DNA of 64,000 nt from Methylotenera versatilis 301 (GCF_000093025.1 NC_014207.1:868001-932000), one strand, 5' to 3'; shown: positions 46,542-56,825, counted from the stretch's first letter. Notes: generated by a model from the sequence alone, not told the origin. Numbers and translations are program-made.

Positions 46542-47495
46542 ATGCACATTCTATTTAAACATTTGTTTGCGGTCTTATTTCTCACTTTTGCTCTGGTGTT
46601 GCCTGCTCATGCGACAGAAGATGTTTCATATCTTCTAACCGCGGCCTCTAAGGGCGATGTTGCTACGGTGAATGCAATGTTAGCAAGCGGCGCGGATGCC
46701 AACGCAAAAGATGAGGATGGCGTAACGGCTTTAATGTACGCTGTGCGTAAAGATAAAGCTGATGTTGTCGCTGCGCTAATCAGCAAGGGTGCAGATGTTA
46801 ATGCTAAAGATAACGGCGGATGGACACCATTGATGTATGCCGCTAAAAAGAATCATTTCATCACGGCAGAAGTGCTATTAAAGAATGGTGCCGATGCTAA
46901 AGTGCGTGACTCAGCAGGTTGGAGTGCATTTGGTATCGCTGCTGTGTCTGGGTTTTCAGATACAGTGAGTACTTTGCTGAAACATGGTGTAGATGTAAAC
47001 ACCAAGAGTGATGATGGTAAAACGGTATTGATGCATGCAGCTAAAAGCGGTGATATTCCAACGATTACTGCGCTGCTTGATAACAAGGCCGATATTCAGG
47101 CGCAAGATAATTTAGGACTAACTGCGTTGATGGTTGCAGCACGTCAAGGCCATGCGCCAGCCATTCAGTTATTGGCTAAGCGTGGCGCAAGCATTAATCA
47201 AAAAGATCTTGCAAAATGGACCGCACTCACTTGGGCCGTAAAAAAATCTCAACTAGACGCCGCAAAAGCACTTTTATCAGCGGGTGCTAATGTGAATAAC
47301 TTAGACTCAGAAGGTACACCGTTGCTGCATATTGCAGTCAGTAATAAGAAGGTTGATATGGTGAAATTACTTTTAGACAATAATGCAAAAGTTAAAGCCA
47401 AGGACCAATATGGTTTAACCGCCTTGGTTTATGCGCTTAAAGGACAGAATACAGAGATTGTGGAGTTAATTAAGGGTGCTGGCGGTAGTTATTAA
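46542..47495 (+). CDS. Exported ankyrin-repeat protein
   Basis: 317 aa. Signal peptide (FALVLPAHATE), then about eight ankyrin repeats with clear consensus, for example GWTPLMYAAKKNHFITAEVLL and GLTALMVAARQGHAPAIQLLA. A periplasmic protein-binding scaffold, partner unknown. It is 46 bases after sucD and 81 before nadE. A second, shorter exported ankyrin protein lies at 37814. Confidence 0.93.
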   Translation: MHILFKHLFAVLFLTFALVLPAHATEDVSYLLTAASKGDVATVNAMLASGADANAKDEDGVTALMYAVRKDKADVVAALISKGADVNAKDNGGWTPLMYAAKKNHFITAEVLLKNGADAKVRDSAGWSAFGIAAVSGFSDTVSTLLKHGVDVNTKSDDGKTVLMHAAKSGDIPTITALLDNKADIQAQDNLGLTALMVAARQGHAPAIQLLAKRGASINQKDLAKWTALTWAVKKSQLDAAKALLSAGANVNNLDSEGTPLLHIAVSNKKVDMVKLLLDNNAKVKAKDQYGLTALVYALKGQNTEIVELIKGAGGSY

Positions 47496-47576
47496 TATGA
47501 CACTCAGTTAGTTTGTTTTTGCTTAGATTTACTTTTACTTTGATTTACCTCTAAAAAGAAGAATAACAATTACATA

Positions 47577-49190
47577 ATGAAAATCGCCATCGCACAAATG
47601 AATTGTTTAGTGGGTGATATTGCGGGTAATGTAGCTAAGATAATGGCTAACGCGGCACTTGCAAAGCAACATGGCGCTACGTTGATGGTGACACCTGAGC
47701 TTTCATTGTGTGGTTATCCACCAGAAGACTTATTGCTACGTGAAGACTTTCTGCAGGCTTGTGATGCCGCTCTAGAAAAGTTAAGCACTGCGTTAACCGA
47801 TATTACTGTGATTGTTGGGCATCCGCGGCAAGTGGGTGATGAATGCTTTAATGCGGCATCAGTACTGAAAGATGGTGAGGTCTTTGCTACATACCATAAG
47901 CATGCCTTACCTAATTACAGTGTATTTGACGAAAAACGCTATTTTACTGCAGGCGGAGAGCCTCTAGTTTTTGAGCATTGTGGTGTGCAGATTGGCGTGT
48001 TGATTTGTGCTGATGTGTGGGAGCCAAATCCAGCAACATTAGCCAAAGCTGCTGGTGCTGAAGTGTTGATTGCCTTGAATGCATCACCATTTCATATGGA
48101 AAAGCAGTCAACCCGCTTAGAGATTTTGCGTGAGCGTGCCTCTGAAACTGATTTGGCCATTATTTATACCAATATGGTGGGTGGACAAGACGAGTTAGTA
48201 TTCGATGGTGCCTCTTTTGTATTGAATTCAAATGGCGACTTAACGCAGCAATTGCCAGCTTTTGATGCCGCGTTAGAAATAGTCGAATTTATGGGGTTGC
48301 AGCCAATTCCTGCTGCTGTTACACCACAGCTGTCGATAGAAGCCTCTGTGTATACCGCCTTAAAACTAGGTTTGCAAGATTATGTGCGCAAGAATGGTTT
48401 TCCGGGAGTTGTGTTAGGTTTATCAGGCGGAGTTGATTCTGCGCTCACAATGGCGATTGCTGTAGACGCGTTAGGCGCTGAAAAAGTACAAGCGGTTATG
48501 ATGCCTTCGGAGTTTACTGCAGATATCAGCGTGAATGACGCTGCTGAAATGGCTAAGTTACTTGGCGTTAAGTACAGCCAAATGCCTATTGCTAATCTTT
48601 ACGAGAGTTTTAGGGTGGCGCTTGCTGATGAGTTTAAAGGTTTACCTTTTGATACCACCGAAGAAAACCTGCAAGCACGCATCCGTGGCATGTTATTGAT
48701 GGCGATATCGAATAAATTTGGCAGCATTGTTGTAACTACCGGCAACAAAAGTGAAACAGCCGTTGGCTACTGCACGCTTTACGGTGATATGGCTGGCGGC
48801 TTTGCCTTATTAAAAGATGTGCCAAAAACGTTGGTCTACAGGCTTTGTGATTATCGCAATAGCTTATCAAGGGCCATTCCTCAGCGCATCATCACACGCC
48901 CACCATCTGCCGAGTTACGCGCTAATCAATTAGATCAAGACAGCTTACCGCCGTATGACGTGCTAGATGTTATTATTGAAGCCTATGTCGAAGACAACTT
49001 AAGCGCCAGAGATATTATTGCAATGGGTTATTCGTCGACTGATGTTAACCGTGTGATTACGCTGATTGATCGAAATGAATACAAACGTCGCCAATCTCCA
49101 GTAGGCGTTCGCATCACACATCGCGGTTTTGGAAAAGATAGGCGTCATCCGATAACAGTGAAGCTAGATTTTGATATACACTTAAAGTAA
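47577..49190 (+). CDS. nadE: Glutamine-dependent NAD+ synthetase
   Basis: 537 aa. N-terminal nitrilase-type amidase (MKIAIAQMNCLVGD, TPELSLCGYPPEDLL, GVLICADVWEP) supplies ammonia; the C-terminal synthetase has the ATP pyrophosphatase motif SGGVDS (283-288). It converts deamido-NAD to NAD. Next to glnB, a common betaproteobacterial pairing. Confidence 0.97.
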   Translation: MKIAIAQMNCLVGDIAGNVAKIMANAALAKQHGATLMVTPELSLCGYPPEDLLLREDFLQACDAALEKLSTALTDITVIVGHPRQVGDECFNAASVLKDGEVFATYHKHALPNYSVFDEKRYFTAGGEPLVFEHCGVQIGVLICADVWEPNPATLAKAAGAEVLIALNASPFHMEKQSTRLEILRERASETDLAIIYTNMVGGQDELVFDGASFVLNSNGDLTQQLPAFDAALEIVEFMGLQPIPAAVTPQLSIEASVYTALKLGLQDYVRKNGFPGVVLGLSGGVDSALTMAIAVDALGAEKVQAVMMPSEFTADISVNDAAEMAKLLGVKYSQMPIANLYESFRVALADEFKGLPFDTTEENLQARIRGMLLMAISNKFGSIVVTTGNKSETAVGYCTLYGDMAGGFALLKDVPKTLVYRLCDYRNSLSRAIPQRIITRPPSAELRANQLDQDSLPPYDVLDVIIEAYVEDNLSARDIIAMGYSSTDVNRVITLIDRNEYKRRQSPVGVRITHRGFGKDRRHPITVKLDFDIHLK

Positions 49191-49230
49191 TTATAAAAAA
49201 TAAATTTAATGATTAAATTAAGTTAACTAA

Positions 49231-49593
<363 letters not shown>

Positions 49594-49600
49594 ATATTTG

Positions 49601-49632
49601 GGTAGGAGCAACGAACAGCCACTCCTACCTTA
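49601..49632 (+). terminator. Hairpin after glnB
   Basis: Perfect 8-base stem GGTAGGAG (49601-49608) / CTCCTACC (49622-49629) with a 13-base loop, followed by TTATTAG. The T-tract is weak, so termination may be partial into the DUF486 gene. Confidence 0.55.
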
Positions 49633-49648
49633 TTAGTTTCATTCCATC

Positions 49649-49990
49649 ATGCCTACCATTCTCAAAACCATACTCCTGCTGACTATTTCAAATGTATTCA
49701 TGTCATTTGCATGGTACGCACACTTGAAAAATCTTAGTCAGAAACCTTGGATTATTGCGGCGCTTATTAGTTGGGGCATTGCAATTATGGAGTATATGTT
49801 CCAAGTGCCAGCAAACCGTCTAGGTTTTACGATAATGTCTCTCGGACAATTGAAAATATTACAAGAAGTGATTACCTTGTCAGTGTTTGTGCCATTTGCT
49901 GTGCTCTACATGCATCAGCCACTCAAGCTGGATTTTTTGTGGGCGGGAGTATGTTTGATGGGTGCAGTTTATTTTATGTTCAGAACATAA
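49649..49990 (+). CDS. DUF486 membrane protein
   Basis: 113 aa with four membrane helices, a charged AHLKNLSQKPW loop and EYMFQVPANRLG, typical of DUF486, a small family distantly like DMT/SMR transporters. Inner membrane, function unknown. Confidence 0.9.
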   Translation: MPTILKTILLLTISNVFMSFAWYAHLKNLSQKPWIIAALISWGIAIMEYMFQVPANRLGFTIMSLGQLKILQEVITLSVFVPFAVLYMHQPLKLDFLWAGVCLMGAVYFMFRT

Positions 49991-50057
49991 CAGCTAGTTG
50001 AGTCACTATAGCTGCTTTGAACCTATTGCTATTTAGATTTCACTTACGACATATTTG

Positions 50058-52454
50058 CTAATCGATATTTAATTGGGTTTCTTTATATATCGAGCTGCTA
50101 TCCCAAAGATTTATCCAGCTAACAAAATCACTGGCAGGCATGGGTTTAGACATATAGTAACCTTGGCCAGAGTCACATCCCATTTTTCTTAATAGATCCC
50201 AGACAACCTGATTTTCGATGCCTTCCGCAACGACTTTAAGTCCTAAGTTGTGTCCTAAATCAATCGTTGATTGAACAATTTTCTTATCGCTTTCATCCTG
50301 CTCCATTTTTAGAATAAACGATTTGTCTATTTTTAACTCATTAACGGGCAAGCGTTTTAAATAAGCCAAAGATGAGTAACCAGTTCCAAAATCATCAATC
50401 GACAATTTAATATTCATACCTGACAGTTTGTCCAGTGTCGCCAACGCACGAACAGGGTCGTCCATGATGCTGCTTTCAGTAATTTCTAGCGATAGTGAGC
50501 TGTCATCGATATTGTATGTTTTGAATATAGCATTAATCTTTTCCGGTAACTCTTGATCAATTAAATCTCTAGTAGAGATATTCACGGCAATCGGATAATG
50601 TAAATTCATGGTATTCCAGATTTGACTATATCTTGCCGCTTCGTTAAGCATCCACTGACTAATAAGCTGTATGTAACCAGTTTGCTCAGCAAAAGGGATG
50701 AACTGATCTGGAAAAATAAACCCTTTTTCAGGATGTTTCCATCGGACTAATGCTTCTAATGAAGTGAGTTTGCTCGTCGCAATACCAATCTTAGGTTGAA
50801 CATACATGATGAGTTGATTGCCAGCAATCGCATTTTTAAGTTCAGATGCCATCGATAAATTTGTGGAGCTGTTTATATCATAGCTTTTATCAAAAACAGT
50901 AGTCCCAACTCTACTGGCTTTAGCTGCATACATCGCCATTTCAGCTCTCGTAAGAAGCTTTGCTTCATTTTTAGCATGCTTTGGAAATGAGGCAATACCG
51001 ATACTTGCACTGACATCAACAGACTGCATGCTAATTAAGATCGGGCTTTCAAAACTTTTAGATAAGTCATTCGCTAAACTCAAGCCAACTTCAGAAGTAG
51101 TATCAGGAAGTATCATCGCGAATTGAACGCCAGCAATACGTGCTACAAAATCTTGCTCTCTAGCAGTCGCTTTAATTTTTTGTGCGACTACCCGCAAAAT
51201 CTCGTCACCAGCATCATGGCCTAGAATATTATTGATTTGCTTGAAGCGATTCAAGTTTAGAATAAATATGGTCAATTGTTGCTTGGTGACTTCAGCCTCT
51301 TCTAATGCTTTATTCAGTCTCAGCATGAATGATGTTCTGTTAGGTAAGTGTGTTAGCTCATCAAAGTAAGCGAGTCTTGAAATACTTTTCTCTCTAGTTG
51401 AAATTGCTTCGCTCATGCTACTAAAGCTGCGACTAAGCTCACCCAGCTCATCTTTTCTATCTGTCGTAATAGAAACTTCGTAGTTACCTTTTTCAAGGCT
51501 TTTGGCTACTTGCACTAGGTCTGTAATGGGCTTGGTAATGTATTTTGATACATAGTAAATACTGATAGCAAATACGAATGCACCAAAAATTGTCAGAATT
51601 AACAAGGTAAGTTGTAGGTTTTTATAAGGGGCGGTTGCTTCATCAATAGAACGTTGTAATACCGCGTACAGCATTTGGTTAGGGCTGTTTAAAATTGACA
51701 CGTAACGAGAGCCAAATGACATGCCGCCAATATCGATTTCTCGATTCATTGTTTTCGTATCAATGATGTTCGAGGGTTGGGTCATGACACTCTTAATTGA
51801 ATGGCCAGTTAACGTGGATGCTGTTAGTGACCAATTAGACTCATTTGCCCTGCTGACAAACGTGACCTCAAGATTGCTTAATTTATGTAACTTTTTAGCT
51901 AATGTATTATTAATCTTGAAGCCCATGATAACCCAGCCTATGGTTAACGGTGCTTTAACTGGCACTGCAACAAGTTGGTATGGTTCGTTATTAAAAATGG
52001 CAAAACTTTTAAAGTTACCTGAGCCTTGAGCATTTTCTACAAGCGCTGTTACTGCAGATTTAACATCGCTGTAAATTTTTTCGCCTGAAATGATCTGATG
52101 ATCATCAGCAGTTGTATAAAACTTGGTTGAGGTATAAAAGACTGAGATGTTAGCACCAAGGCGTTTTTGTTGATTATTAAGCGCAGATAACATTGTTTCA
52201 TCATCATTAGATGCAATGGCTTGCCTGAACCCATAATCAATGGCAAGGATTCGTGCCCCTTGACTTAAACTCTCAGAATTTTGATCTAACAGGCTTAAGA
52301 ATATTTTTTCGCCAAGCACCAACTGTTCGTTCACCGAGGCACGTGCATTTTTTTCAATACTTAATCTAATGGCGATAGATCCTACAATCTGGATGCTAAG
52401 AATGAGCACTAGAAATATGAAAGTTATTCTTGTATTTAGACTTTTAAATTTCAT
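50058..52454 (-). CDS. Membrane cyclic-di-GMP phosphodiesterase (Cache-HAMP-degenerate GGDEF-EAL)
   Basis: 798 aa. TM1 about 8-30, periplasmic sensor about 31-285 (Cache-like), TM2 about 286-308, HAMP about 309-360, GGDEF-like domain about 365-530, EAL about 540-790. The GGDEF signature is AGVQF (441-445), so diguanylate cyclase activity is unlikely. The EAL domain keeps E567 in EALVRW, DDFGTGYSSLAYL and VVAEGIENQ, so it should hydrolyse c-di-GMP in response to a periplasmic signal. It is last in a minus-strand set with a blue-copper-like and a globin-like protein. Confidence 0.92.
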   Translation of the reverse strand: MKFKSLNTRITFIFLVLILSIQIVGSIAIRLSIEKNARASVNEQLVLGEKIFLSLLDQNSESLSQGARILAIDYGFRQAIASNDDETMLSALNNQQKRLGANISVFYTSTKFYTTADDHQIISGEKIYSDVKSAVTALVENAQGSGNFKSFAIFNNEPYQLVAVPVKAPLTIGWVIMGFKINNTLAKKLHKLSNLEVTFVSRANESNWSLTASTLTGHSIKSVMTQPSNIIDTKTMNREIDIGGMSFGSRYVSILNSPNQMLYAVLQRSIDEATAPYKNLQLTLLILTIFGAFVFAISIYYVSKYITKPITDLVQVAKSLEKGNYEVSITTDRKDELGELSRSFSSMSEAISTREKSISRLAYFDELTHLPNRTSFMLRLNKALEEAEVTKQQLTIFILNLNRFKQINNILGHDAGDEILRVVAQKIKATAREQDFVARIAGVQFAMILPDTTSEVGLSLANDLSKSFESPILISMQSVDVSASIGIASFPKHAKNEAKLLTRAEMAMYAAKASRVGTTVFDKSYDINSSTNLSMASELKNAIAGNQLIMYVQPKIGIATSKLTSLEALVRWKHPEKGFIFPDQFIPFAEQTGYIQLISQWMLNEAARYSQIWNTMNLHYPIAVNISTRDLIDQELPEKINAIFKTYNIDDSSLSLEITESSIMDDPVRALATLDKLSGMNIKLSIDDFGTGYSSLAYLKRLPVNELKIDKSFILKMEQDESDKKIVQSTIDLGHNLGLKVVAEGIENQVVWDLLRKMGCDSGQGYYMSKPMPASDFVSWINLWDSSSIYKETQLNID

Positions 52455-52492
52455 TAAGTGTTGTGTTTGAATTGATGACCGACTAAATGAAT

Positions 52493-53116
52493 TTAAATGG
52501 AAGCTTTAGTATCTATCACCATTTTGATGGTGTCAGCATCTTTGGTGGATACTGGCTTATCAACTGTTACGTTTTCTTTTCTCAGTGCGTAATGCCATAC
52601 TTTTAATAGATAATCTCCATTAGGCACATCACCAATTTTGACCTTGCCGCTAGCATCTGTTTTAGCAAAATAAGGCGTATCCACAACATAGACAAAGGCA
52701 AGCATTTGGTCGTGGATATTGCAACCCAATACTACTGTTCCCGCCTTATCAAACACTACTGGGGTACTTGGTACGCCGGAATAAAGTTTTAATTCAAAAG
52801 TTTTGGCAGGTGAGAACGAATAAACGTGATGTCTTACAGAGTCTTTGTTTGGAAAAATGATACTGCTGCCAGCTTGTATGACAGTCACCAGAGGAATAAA
52901 TGTTTTATTTTTTTGCGCGATAGCTGCTTGGCTTTTTAAGATTGGTGCTGTTTTATCTTTTGGTTCTAAATATACCACTGCATTTTCCACGCTAGCACCA
53001 GCAACGTCATTCACTTGAACTTCAATTTCTGCAGCCTTTGCATGTGGGTTTAACATGCATGTCAGTAATAAAAAGCTAAAGAGGTACTGAGGAAACGCAT
53101 GTTTGCGAAAAGCCAT
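52493..53116 (-). CDS. Exported cupredoxin-like 'methylamine utilization'-type protein
   Basis: 207 aa. Signal peptide to about residue 28 (HAKAAE). Cupredoxin-like core with potential type 1 copper ligands H96/H97, C132, H135 and M138 in GCNIHDQM, then a carboxypeptidase-regulatory-like beta segment (GKVKIGDVPNGDYLLKVWHY). Such proteins are often annotated as methylamine utilization proteins in methylotrophs, but direct evidence for that role is thin. Probably a periplasmic electron carrier or copper protein. It lies 38 bases upstream of the EAL gene. Confidence 0.8.
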   Translation of the reverse strand: MAFRKHAFPQYLFSFLLLTCMLNPHAKAAEIEVQVNDVAGASVENAVVYLEPKDKTAPILKSQAAIAQKNKTFIPLVTVIQAGSSIIFPNKDSVRHHVYSFSPAKTFELKLYSGVPSTPVVFDKAGTVVLGCNIHDQMLAFVYVVDTPYFAKTDASGKVKIGDVPNGDYLLKVWHYALRKENVTVDKPVSTKDADTIKMVIDTKASI

Positions 53117-53139
53117 AAAAATTTATCCTATTATTAAAT

Positions 53140-53625
53140 TTATTGATAACTGACGATATCGCGTTTCATTGGTGCCAATATTTTCAGAAGCTCATTTTTC
53201 TCGCGGGTATTGGTGTGCCTACTTAGAGATTCACGAAATACCGCGACAAATAACTCAAACTCTGCGGTTGATATCTTTGCATCTTTATGCGAATTTAACA
53301 TTGTTTCGCCATCGTATTCACAGCCGCCGCCAGTCAGTTTGCAAATTTGACTGACAACACTCTCTTTAAGTTTCGGGAGTTTTATATCTTTAAATGATCT
53401 AGAGGTTTTAGGGTTGCTTGAAACTTCATCTATAGTTTCAGACACTACTATTTTAATCGTGGGTAAACCGCCCATTCTATTAAATAAGCTATCCTCAGTA
53501 TTAGCCTTTGACTGTTCTAAGCTAGGTTTATCTGAATTAGGTTTAGTCGCTAATTGAGAGCATCCCAATAAGCTAAATAATGTAAATAAAGCCATCACAA
53601 AGAATTTATATGTCGTCAGTTTCAT
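53140..53625 (-). CDS. Truncated-hemoglobin-like lipoprotein
   Basis: 161 aa from ATG 53625; a TTG four codons upstream is unlikely. Lipoprotein signal with lipobox LLGC, then a group 1 truncated globin-like domain: SLFNRMGGLPTIKIVV, VVSQICKLTGGGCEYDG, and a proximal histidine candidate H113 in NSHKDAKIS. An exported, lipid-anchored globin is unusual and suggests O2, NO or redox sensing in the envelope. It lies 23 bases before the cupredoxin-like gene. Confidence 0.75.
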   Translation of the reverse strand: MKLTTYKFFVMALFTLFSLLGCSQLATKPNSDKPSLEQSKANTEDSLFNRMGGLPTIKIVVSETIDEVSSNPKTSRSFKDIKLPKLKESVVSQICKLTGGGCEYDGETMLNSHKDAKISTAEFELFVAVFRESLSRHTNTREKNELLKILAPMKRDIVSYQ

Positions 53626-53820
53626 TATCAACCACAAAGTATTAAACAGTAATTCATTATATATCTTGCTAGTTAAGTTTAATCGGTGAATAAAGCTAGG
53701 AAGTATGAGCTAATCGGATATTGAGTCTAGCAATATCACTTGTATAATTTTGACAATAAAGAAAGCTTAAAGTCTACACTTTAACTAGAAATTCAATTTA
53801 TTTGAGAAACACCTGCGCAC

Positions 53821-54678
53821 ATGAAAAATATCATTACTTTATGTATTTTTAATTTATTGCTTTATGTTGTACCAAGCTTTGCGGGAGACCGCTTACTCGC
53901 AACTGGTGGTGTTACTCAAATTGAAGGTTCTGCAGGCGGCGGACTCAATCCTTGGGCACTTATTAGCGGATATGGCACAGACACACAAATTGGCGCATCG
54001 GCATACTATACTGAGCTAAGAACTAATGGTGGCTTTGAGCTGAGTAGTGGCGGAGTGAGTATTGGCCTATACAACAGAGTTGAAGTGTCACTAAGCCAGC
54101 AAAAGTTTGGTTTAAGCAATACCGTACCTGGTGAATCTATCAGATTGGATTCGCTAGGCGTAAAAGTAAGGGTTCTAGGTGATGCGATTTATGATCAGGA
54201 TAACTGGGTTCCGCAAATCGCTGCAGGCATACAAATTAAGCATAATGAAGATTTTTCTTTTGTCCCTAAGTCACTTGGTGCTAAAAAGTCATCAAGTGTT
54301 GACGTTTATGTATCCGCAACCAAGCTTTATTTAGCCGCGATTAACGGCCGAAATGTTCTACTGAATGCGACCCTACTTGTAACGGAAGCGAATCAGTTTG
54401 GCATACTAGGTTTTGGTGGAGATAAACACGATGGCTATCGTTTAGAGCCAGCGGTTTCTTTAGCGCTAATGCTCACTGATAATATTTTGCTTGGTACGGA
54501 GTATAGAGCTAAGCCAGACAATTTAAGTGGGCCTAAAGAAGATGATGCTAAGGACTTATTTGTGACTTGGTTTCCTGTGAGGAATTTATCAGTCACGGCT
54601 GCGTATGTTGATTTAGGTAACATTGCAGATAAAGACAATCAAAAGGCATGGTATTTATCTGGGCAAATATCATATTAG
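53821..54678 (+). CDS. DUF3034 outer-membrane beta-barrel-like protein
   Basis: 285 aa. Signal peptide (VVPSFAG). The mature protein begins GDRLLATGGVTQIEGSAGGG, the DUF3034 hallmark, then runs of alternating hydrophobic strands ending in AWYLSGQISY, as in outer-membrane barrels. It is divergent from the globin/cupredoxin/EAL set. Function unknown. Confidence 0.85.
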   Translation: MKNIITLCIFNLLLYVVPSFAGDRLLATGGVTQIEGSAGGGLNPWALISGYGTDTQIGASAYYTELRTNGGFELSSGGVSIGLYNRVEVSLSQQKFGLSNTVPGESIRLDSLGVKVRVLGDAIYDQDNWVPQIAAGIQIKHNEDFSFVPKSLGAKKSSSVDVYVSATKLYLAAINGRNVLLNATLLVTEANQFGILGFGGDKHDGYRLEPAVSLALMLTDNILLGTEYRAKPDNLSGPKEDDAKDLFVTWFPVRNLSVTAAYVDLGNIADKDNQKAWYLSGQISY

Positions 54679-54715
54679 GCCATCATAATCTGTGAAGTTT
54701 AAGCCGCGCGAGTAA

Positions 54716-56506
54716 TCAATAACCTAGCCAGCGCGCACCCTGATAAAACACAAAGCTCACCACCCAAGCTAATCCTAGCGACCAAGCAATTGACAGCCAC
54801 ATAAACGCGCTACTTTTAGCTTCACTTCTAAGCGTGGCAATGGTCGATAAGCATGGCGTATATATTAGCGTGAACAGCATAAAGCTCATGGCCTGTACCC
54901 AATCAATTTGCGTTGCCATATGCACCATGAGCGCATCGCCCTGCATACCGTAAATCACTGCAAGCGCGCCAACAACGATTTCTTTAGCGACAAAGCCAAA
55001 GATTAACGCAATCGCTAGCTGGTTGTTAATACCGAGTGGATCTAAGATTGGTGCAAATAATGCGCCAATTTGGCCTGCATAAGTACCTGCGCTGGCTGGT
55101 GGGACGTTACTTGGGAAGTTAGTCAGTGCCCAAACCAGCACGACACCAATCACAATAAACTTGCTGGCGCGTACTAAAAAGTGCTTTACCTCATGCCAGC
55201 CCCTTAATATGATTTGGCGTAATGTGGGGAAGCGATAGGGCGGTAATTCAAGAATAAATGGCTCGGTGTTCTTATACTGCCCTTGAAAAAGAATGGCGGT
55301 TAAAAACATCGTTAAAAAGCTCATCACGTAAAGTGTGAATAAAACCAGCGGTGCATGTTTTGCTGTAAACAACGCCGTGATGATGAAAATAAACACTTGT
55401 AGCCGCGCCGAACATAATGACAATGGAATCACCAACATCGTTAGTAAGCGCATCGGGCGGGAGCGCATGATGCGTGTACCCATCAATGCCGGTACGTTGC
55501 AACCAAAGCCCATGAGCATCATTACAAAGCCACGACCGTCTAGGCCCATCTTTGCCATGAGTGAGTCCATAAGAAATGCCGCGCGTGATAGATAACCGCT
55601 ATCTTCGACCATAGACATGACTAAAAAGAATAAAACAATGATGGGCACAAATGCAGCTACTGTAGCTACGCCGTTATAAACACCATCTAACATCAAACCA
55701 CTAAACCATGCGGGACTTGAGGCGAATATTGGTTCCAATAAGCCTGATCTAAATAAGCTTAAAGCCCATGCCAGTCCATCTTGTAGCGGCTTGCCAACGG
55801 TGAAAATAAACTGAAATAATATAAACATCGCAACAAAAAATATTGGCAAACCAAACCATTTATGCAGCAAAATCTTATCGATCTTGTCGGTAGTATTATC
55901 CGTAAATGTCGTTGGAATTTGCACATGATGTTGAATTAAACTTTCCATCTCATGTTCGATTTGATGGTCTTCTTGTAGCAGTTGGCTTATGACTTTTGGG
56001 TCGGTCGCTGTTTGATTCTGATTGATAATCTGTGTGGCTGCCTGCAAAGCTTTTGGCAAACCATCACCATATTTTGCGCTAATGGATAACACTGGTATGT
56101 GCAAATCGTTAGCCAAGCTTTCAGTATCAATGGTAATGCCAGATTGTTTGGCTTCATCTGCCATGTTCAAAGCAAGCACAGATGGAATATTGAGCTTTTT
56201 AATCTGCAGCACTAATGAAAGCTGACGATCTATCTGTGAGCTATTCAATAGCACAATGATTAGGTCTACCGCATTATTTGAAAGAAAGCGTCTGACAACT
56301 TGCTCATCTTCTGAAAAGCCATGTAAATCATAAATGCCAGGTAAATCAATTAATTCGGCAATATGCCCGCCAATCAAAATCTTTGCACTCATTAAATCAA
56401 CAGTGATTCCAGGCCAATTGCCAACGCGTGCAGAAGCGCCACTAATACGATTGAACAGGGTAGATTTCCCCGTGTTGGGCATGCCTAATAGTGCAATACG
56501 TTTCAT
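54716..56506 (-). CDS. feoB: Ferrous iron transporter FeoB
   Basis: 596 aa. N-terminal G domain with G1 GMPNTGKS (8-15), DLPGIYDL (G3) and NMAD (G4), then the membrane core with SLCSARLQVF and FVAKEIVVGALAVIYG. It imports Fe2+ across the inner membrane. It is shorter than the 770 aa E. coli protein, mainly in linker and C-terminal parts, a length seen in other bacteria. It follows feoA by 63 bases; a Fur box lies upstream of feoA. Confidence 0.96.
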   Translation of the reverse strand: MKRIALLGMPNTGKSTLFNRISGASARVGNWPGITVDLMSAKILIGGHIAELIDLPGIYDLHGFSEDEQVVRRFLSNNAVDLIIVLLNSSQIDRQLSLVLQIKKLNIPSVLALNMADEAKQSGITIDTESLANDLHIPVLSISAKYGDGLPKALQAATQIINQNQTATDPKVISQLLQEDHQIEHEMESLIQHHVQIPTTFTDNTTDKIDKILLHKWFGLPIFFVAMFILFQFIFTVGKPLQDGLAWALSLFRSGLLEPIFASSPAWFSGLMLDGVYNGVATVAAFVPIIVLFFLVMSMVEDSGYLSRAAFLMDSLMAKMGLDGRGFVMMLMGFGCNVPALMGTRIMRSRPMRLLTMLVIPLSLCSARLQVFIFIITALFTAKHAPLVLFTLYVMSFLTMFLTAILFQGQYKNTEPFILELPPYRFPTLRQIILRGWHEVKHFLVRASKFIVIGVVLVWALTNFPSNVPPASAGTYAGQIGALFAPILDPLGINNQLAIALIFGFVAKEIVVGALAVIYGMQGDALMVHMATQIDWVQAMSFMLFTLIYTPCLSTIATLRSEAKSSAFMWLSIAWSLGLAWVVSFVFYQGARWLGY

Positions 56507-56569
56507 GAGTGTTTATTGTTGGCGCAAAAAGTGAATGGGTTGGCTTATTCTATAGGGTAGTAATATAGA

Positions 56570-56800
56570 TTAAATTTCGGCGTTGATTCGTATGCGGGTA
56601 GCCTCGGCATCACGCAAAATCACATCGGTAGTACCAAGGCGTACATGAAGTGGACCATTGAAATTAGCGCGGCGGATAATGCTGAGCGGTTTGCCTACAC
56701 GAAAGCCCAGCGCTGAAAGCCGATGAAATAAATATTCATCCGCTTCAATCGCGGTAATGATCGCGTTTTGACCTATTTTTAATTGTGAGAGCAGTTGCAT
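56570..56800 (-). CDS. feoA: Ferrous iron transport protein FeoA
   Basis: 76 aa, SH3-like fold; GQNAIITAIEADEYLFHRLSALGFRVG and VRLGTTDVILRDAEATRIRI match FeoA. Cytoplasmic partner of FeoB. First gene of the feoAB operon. A perfect palindromic Fur box lies 25 bases upstream of its start. Confidence 0.93.
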   Translation of the reverse strand: MQLLSQLKIGQNAIITAIEADEYLFHRLSALGFRVGKPLSIIRRANFNGPLHVRLGTTDVILRDAEATRIRINAEI

Positions 56801-56825
56801 TAATCAGTGAGAATAAATTACAAAT

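Noticed and set aside
53626-53637. TTG start four codons upstream of the globin-like lipoprotein
   Set aside because: The ATG at 53625 gives a normal lipoprotein signal without it.
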